DNA of 33,268 nt from Acidobacteriota bacterium (GTDB lineage: Bacteria > Acidobacteriota > Terriglobia > Acidiferrales > UBA7541), in the NCBI GenBank assembly GCA_018268785.1, contig JAFDVY010000031.1:1-33268 (forward strand), given 5' to 3'. A model generated the notes under the pieces. The model was given only the letters and a program-made list of their open reading frames with translations, was not told the origin of the DNA and made no database searches. Shown one piece after another: positions 30,593 through 33,268 of the stretch (positions within the stretch are counted from its first letter, which is position 1; the number at the start of each line of letters is the position of its first letter). A program made the translations under genes and the position numbers.

Positions 30593-32716
30593 TTACTTCG
30601 GCAGTGCAAACGCAACGTACACTCCGCCTGACCCTGACTTTGGATCTTTTCCTCCGCCCGCCGCGATTACTACAAATTGCCGTCCGCCGGCTTCATACGT
30701 TGCGGGTGTCGCGTTGCCCGAGAAGGGAAGCATCGTTTCCCAAAGCAGTTCGCCTGTCGCCTTGTCGAACGCGCGGAATTTCTTGTCGTAGTTCGTCGCG
30801 CCTATGAACAGCAATCCTCCGGCGGTCACAATAGGCCCGCCATAGTTTTCGCTGCCCGTGTTCGTCGTTCCTTTGGCTGCAAGTTCAGGGTAATTTCCCA
30901 GCGGGATTTTCCAGACATATTCACCGGTATTCAGGTTGATCGCATTCAACGTGCCCCACGGCGGCGCAATCGCAGGATATCCCTCGGGATCGAGGAACTT
31001 CTTATAACCCGTAAACCGATACTTCATCGCTGCCGGCGGCGGTCCAGTGCTCTTCACTTCCTTGCTTGCACTGCTTGAAAGAAATTCGAGAAGTGTGGCG
31101 ATCTGATCGTCGGAAAGATTCGGGAATCCCTGCATGCGCCCTTTTCCGTTTTTGATTGTTGCCGCAACCTGCTCGACGGTCATCCGATCGACAATTCCAA
31201 CGAGCGAGGGGAATGCGGGCGGCGAACCGGCCATCTTTTCGCCGTGGCATAGGCTGCATTGGCTCAAATAAATTCCCTGCGGAGAATTACCGCCGGTATT
31301 CTCCGCAAGTGCGCCGGTCCATGCCATCTCATTCGCGTTGATATAGATGATTCCCGTTTGCGGATCCACTGCCGGCCCGCCCCACTCCGCACCGCCATCG
31401 AATCCCGGAAAAATAATCGTATCTTTGCCGACGCTGAAAGACACGAACTGTCCTTCGCTCCGGAATTGGGCGAATTTTTCGACAGCCCATTGGTGGCTCT
31501 CCGGTGTGCGCTCCGTCAGCAGGTTGTCGGTCAGCAATTGCCGCGCAAAGGGTGCCGGCTTTGCAGGCAGCGATTGCTCCTTTGAACTGGACTCTCCCGC
31601 AATCGTGCTTGTTGGATATTTGCGGCTTTCAATGGGAAAGAGTGGCTTTCCGTTCGTTCGATCGAAGAGATAAACAAATCCTTGTTTCGTCGTTTGCGCA
31701 ACCGCATCAATTTCCATCCCATTGTGACGAACCGTCAGCAGCGCCGGCGGCGAGGGAAAATCGCGATCCCAAATGTCGTGGTGCACTCCCTGGAAATGCC
31801 AGATCCTTTTTCCTGTGTTTGCATCGAGCGCAATCAAACAATTCGCAAAAAGATTGTCGCCGGCGCGATCGCCACCGTAGAAATCGAACGCCGCGGACCC
31901 TGTCGGTACATAAACAATCCCGCGCGCCGCATCGAGCGACATCCCCGCCCAATTGTTGGCAGCACCGCTCGTCTTCCACGAATCGGCGGGCCAGGTGTCG
32001 TAACCGTACTCCCCCGGATGCGGAATCGTGTGAAACGACCAGCGTAATTTTCCAGTGCGAACATCGTAAGCGCGAACATCTCCCGGAGGCGCGGGCAACG
32101 TCTCTGGATTTCTTCCTCCGACAATAATCATGTCCTTGTAAACAATCCCGGGGCTGGTCAAATAAACGGACTGAGCATTCACCGGCTCTCGCCCCAGATT
32201 TTCGCGTAAATCAATGCGGCCATTGGCGCCAAATCCGGCGATGGGTTTACCGGTCTTTGCATCCAACGCATACAAATAATTCATTACACCGGCAAAAAGA
32301 GTCGGCGTCTTGCCGTCCGTCCAGTACGCAAGCCCGCGGTCAGGCTGCGTCCCTTTGATTCCGGAATCGAATTTCCAGAGGAGTGCGCCACTCGAAGCGT
32401 CCAGTGCAAAGACTCTCTGCGTCGGAGTGATTCCATAGAGTACTCCGTCAACAATGATCGGGCTCGATTGCAGCCCGCCTGTTTCCTCCGTATCAAACTT
32501 CCAAGCGACTTCCAGTCGCTTTACATTCGAGCGATTGATCTGCGCAAGCGGGGAGTAGTGATCGCCCAACGGCCCGCCGCCGTATGCAGGCCAATCGTGT
32601 TGTCCGACCGTGGCATGCTTTGCGGAATCTTGTAAGCGTGCGTTGGAAAAAACTGCCGAGCAAAGTACGGCCACCCCCGCAATCGCTAGAGAAAAAGCAC
32701 GGCGGCTCCCACGCAT
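30593..32716 (-). CDS. PQQ-dependent (quinoprotein) dehydrogenase with cytochrome c inserted in the propeller
   Basis: A 707-residue periplasmic quinoprotein of the glucose/alcohol dehydrogenase type. After a signal sequence (about 1-27) comes an eight-bladed propeller: the DWPAYGGGPLGDHYSPL opening, LDANTGKRIWHFQGVHHDIWDRDFPSPP (residues around 298-325, family core) and repeated TG..LLW/TGEYVWK blade motifs. At about 478-552 a cytochrome c domain is inserted, with C487-S-L-C490-H491 and a likely distal Met528 (GRMQGFPNLS). The propeller then resumes (PPWGTLNAINLNTGEYVWKIP...). It would oxidise sugars or alcohols and pass electrons via PQQ and heme to the respiratory chain. The ATG at 32716 is used. 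Substrate unknown; no PQQ biosynthesis genes are in the window. Confidence 0.92.
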   Translation of the reverse strand: MRGSRRAFSLAIAGVAVLCSAVFSNARLQDSAKHATVGQHDWPAYGGGPLGDHYSPLAQINRSNVKRLEVAWKFDTEETGGLQSSPIIVDGVLYGITPTQRVFALDASSGALLWKFDSGIKGTQPDRGLAYWTDGKTPTLFAGVMNYLYALDAKTGKPIAGFGANGRIDLRENLGREPVNAQSVYLTSPGIVYKDMIIVGGRNPETLPAPPGDVRAYDVRTGKLRWSFHTIPHPGEYGYDTWPADSWKTSGAANNWAGMSLDAARGIVYVPTGSAAFDFYGGDRAGDNLFANCLIALDANTGKRIWHFQGVHHDIWDRDFPSPPALLTVRHNGMEIDAVAQTTKQGFVYLFDRTNGKPLFPIESRKYPTSTIAGESSSKEQSLPAKPAPFARQLLTDNLLTERTPESHQWAVEKFAQFRSEGQFVSFSVGKDTIIFPGFDGGAEWGGPAVDPQTGIIYINANEMAWTGALAENTGGNSPQGIYLSQCSLCHGEKMAGSPPAFPSLVGIVDRMTVEQVAATIKNGKGRMQGFPNLSDDQIATLLEFLSSSASKEVKSTGPPPAAMKYRFTGYKKFLDPEGYPAIAPPWGTLNAINLNTGEYVWKIPLGNYPELAAKGTTNTGSENYGGPIVTAGGLLFIGATNYDKKFRAFDKATGELLWETMLPFSGNATPATYEAGGRQFVVIAAGGGKDPKSGSGGVYVAFALPK

Positions 32717-32768
32717 CGAAAAATCCTCCGCGTGGACTATACCCCGTCTCCATGAATTGCCGGTAGCG

Positions 32769-32784
32769 CAGGCACTCCTGCCTG
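32769..32784. repeat. short palindrome upstream of PQQ dehydrogenase
   Basis: CAGGCA-CTCC-TGCCTG, six-bp arms, lies between the PQQ-dehydrogenase gene and tRNA-Cys. It has no T-run; it is similar in style to the other intergenic palindromes. Confidence 0.4.
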
Positions 32785-32873
32785 TGGACTCTGTGCCGCG
32801 GCCTACAGAATAAAATCTTCGGCGAAGAGTCTTGAACGACGTTCCTGGAAAGTATGAGCGGTCGGGAAGAATT

Positions 32874-32947
32874 TGGAGGCGCGTGGCGGAATCGAACCGC
32901 CGATAAAGGTTTTGCAGACCTTTGCCTTACCACTTGGCGAACGCGCC
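32874..32947 (-). tRNA. tRNA-Cys (anticodon GCA)
   Basis: Minus strand: acceptor arms GGCGCGT/ACGCGCC, D-arm with AAGTGGTAAGGC, anticodon loop CTGCAAA on an AAGGT/ACCTT stem, T-arm GGCGGTTCGATTCCGCC, discriminator U and encoded CCA (32874-32876). Confidence 0.96.
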
Positions 32948-32980
32948 TTGGTGCCTGCCGAATCAAGAATCAGACAAACC

Positions 32981-33022
32981 AAAAACGAAAAACCCACCTG
33001 CCATTTTCTTTCTGGCGGTGGG
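32981..33022 (-). terminator. possible intrinsic terminator, minus strand
   Basis: CCCACCTGCCA (32993-33003) and TGGCGGTGGG (33013-33022) pair with one G-T (G-U) wobble; on the minus strand a T-run (32988-32992, then 32981-32985) follows the stem. It would stop a transcript coming from the right, beyond the window or from 33023-33268. Confidence 0.55.
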
Positions 33023-33268
33023 TGTCTAAAATAGCCGGGCTAATTTGCGAGAACTAGGGAATTAGCCTGCCTTCGCCAGAACGAATGAGCCCCCAACACC
33101 GACAACAGAGGCGCGTCGCTACGTTCGACTTGGCGAGAGACGTCATACGTTCAGTCTGTGGGAATAAAGCTGACAAGTCAAAGCAGAAATTCGCGTTGTG
33201 CACATGAAAAATTTGAATGCGTGCCATCGGCGGTTTATGAGGGCCGTTTTAGTCCAATAGCTTCTGCA
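33023..33268. other. gene-free right end of window
   Basis: I find no convincing protein or RNA gene here. One 8-bp inverted repeat, GGCTAATT (33038-33045) / AATTAGCC (33060-33067), lies just beyond the terminator. Short minus-strand reading frames are all under 35 residues and lack a ribosome site. Confidence 0.5.

Overview
The window reads as chromosomal DNA of an acidobacterium (phylum Acidobacteriota, probably the Terriglobia/'Koribacter' side). This is an inference from gene content and style: a GC-moderate genome, a bactofilin plus methyltransferase pair, a PQQ dehydrogenase with a built-in cytochrome, many short interspersed palindromes, and several small secreted proteins. No single marker proves it, and I see no phage, IS element, CRISPR array or rRNA.

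Layout. 1-4509: end of the division/cell-wall (dcw) cluster, murB (5' end cut off by the window) - ftsQ - ftsA - ftsZ, closed by a strong terminator. 4595-5539: EamA-type exporter. 5599-10983: a run of five minus-strand genes: cutC, a sodium:solute symporter with its own promoter, a UbiA prenyltransferase, a PAP2 phosphatase and a PHP phosphoesterase. 11147-12331: a MurG/MGDG-synthase-type glycosyltransferase reading the other way; a small secreted Cys-rich protein lies convergent to it. 12666-13318: no firm protein gene, but a candidate structured RNA that ends in a terminator.

13319-17166: a copper/redox island. A tiny HMA-like protein with no metal-binding CxxC is transcribed away from csoR-copA-msrA. 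The csoR promoter is overlaid by two tandem G-rich operator-like repeats, and a terminator follows msrA. 17316-22005: PilZ protein, tRNA-Ser(CGA), tadA, a GalT-like nucleotidyltransferase overlapping a YdcF-like membrane protein, bactofilin and a methyltransferase, then an inverted-repeat-rich spacer ending in a bidirectional terminator. 22017-24995: a His-rich secreted peptide, a one-TM small protein, a HAD-like protein that has lost catalytic residues, a lipoprotein built of two SnoaL-like repeats, and tRNA-Arg(ACG).

25063-30565: MFS transporter, a two-gene operon of small unknown proteins with its own terminator, patatin-like lipase, DedA, a HAD phosphatase, and an acidobacterial-style TM/coiled-coil protein. 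30593-33268: a quinoprotein dehydrogenase with cytochrome c inserted in the propeller, tRNA-Cys(GCA), and a gene-free end.

The strongest functional units are the dcw genes and the csoR-copA-msrA operon (copper sensing, copper export, repair of oxidised methionine). The most unusual signals are a short palindrome that lies in frame inside copA and recurs between other genes, the structured-RNA candidates, the leaderless HMA-like gene, the two-gene small-protein operon, and enzyme relatives with altered active sites (HAD at 22796-23617; GalT-like at 18627-19601).
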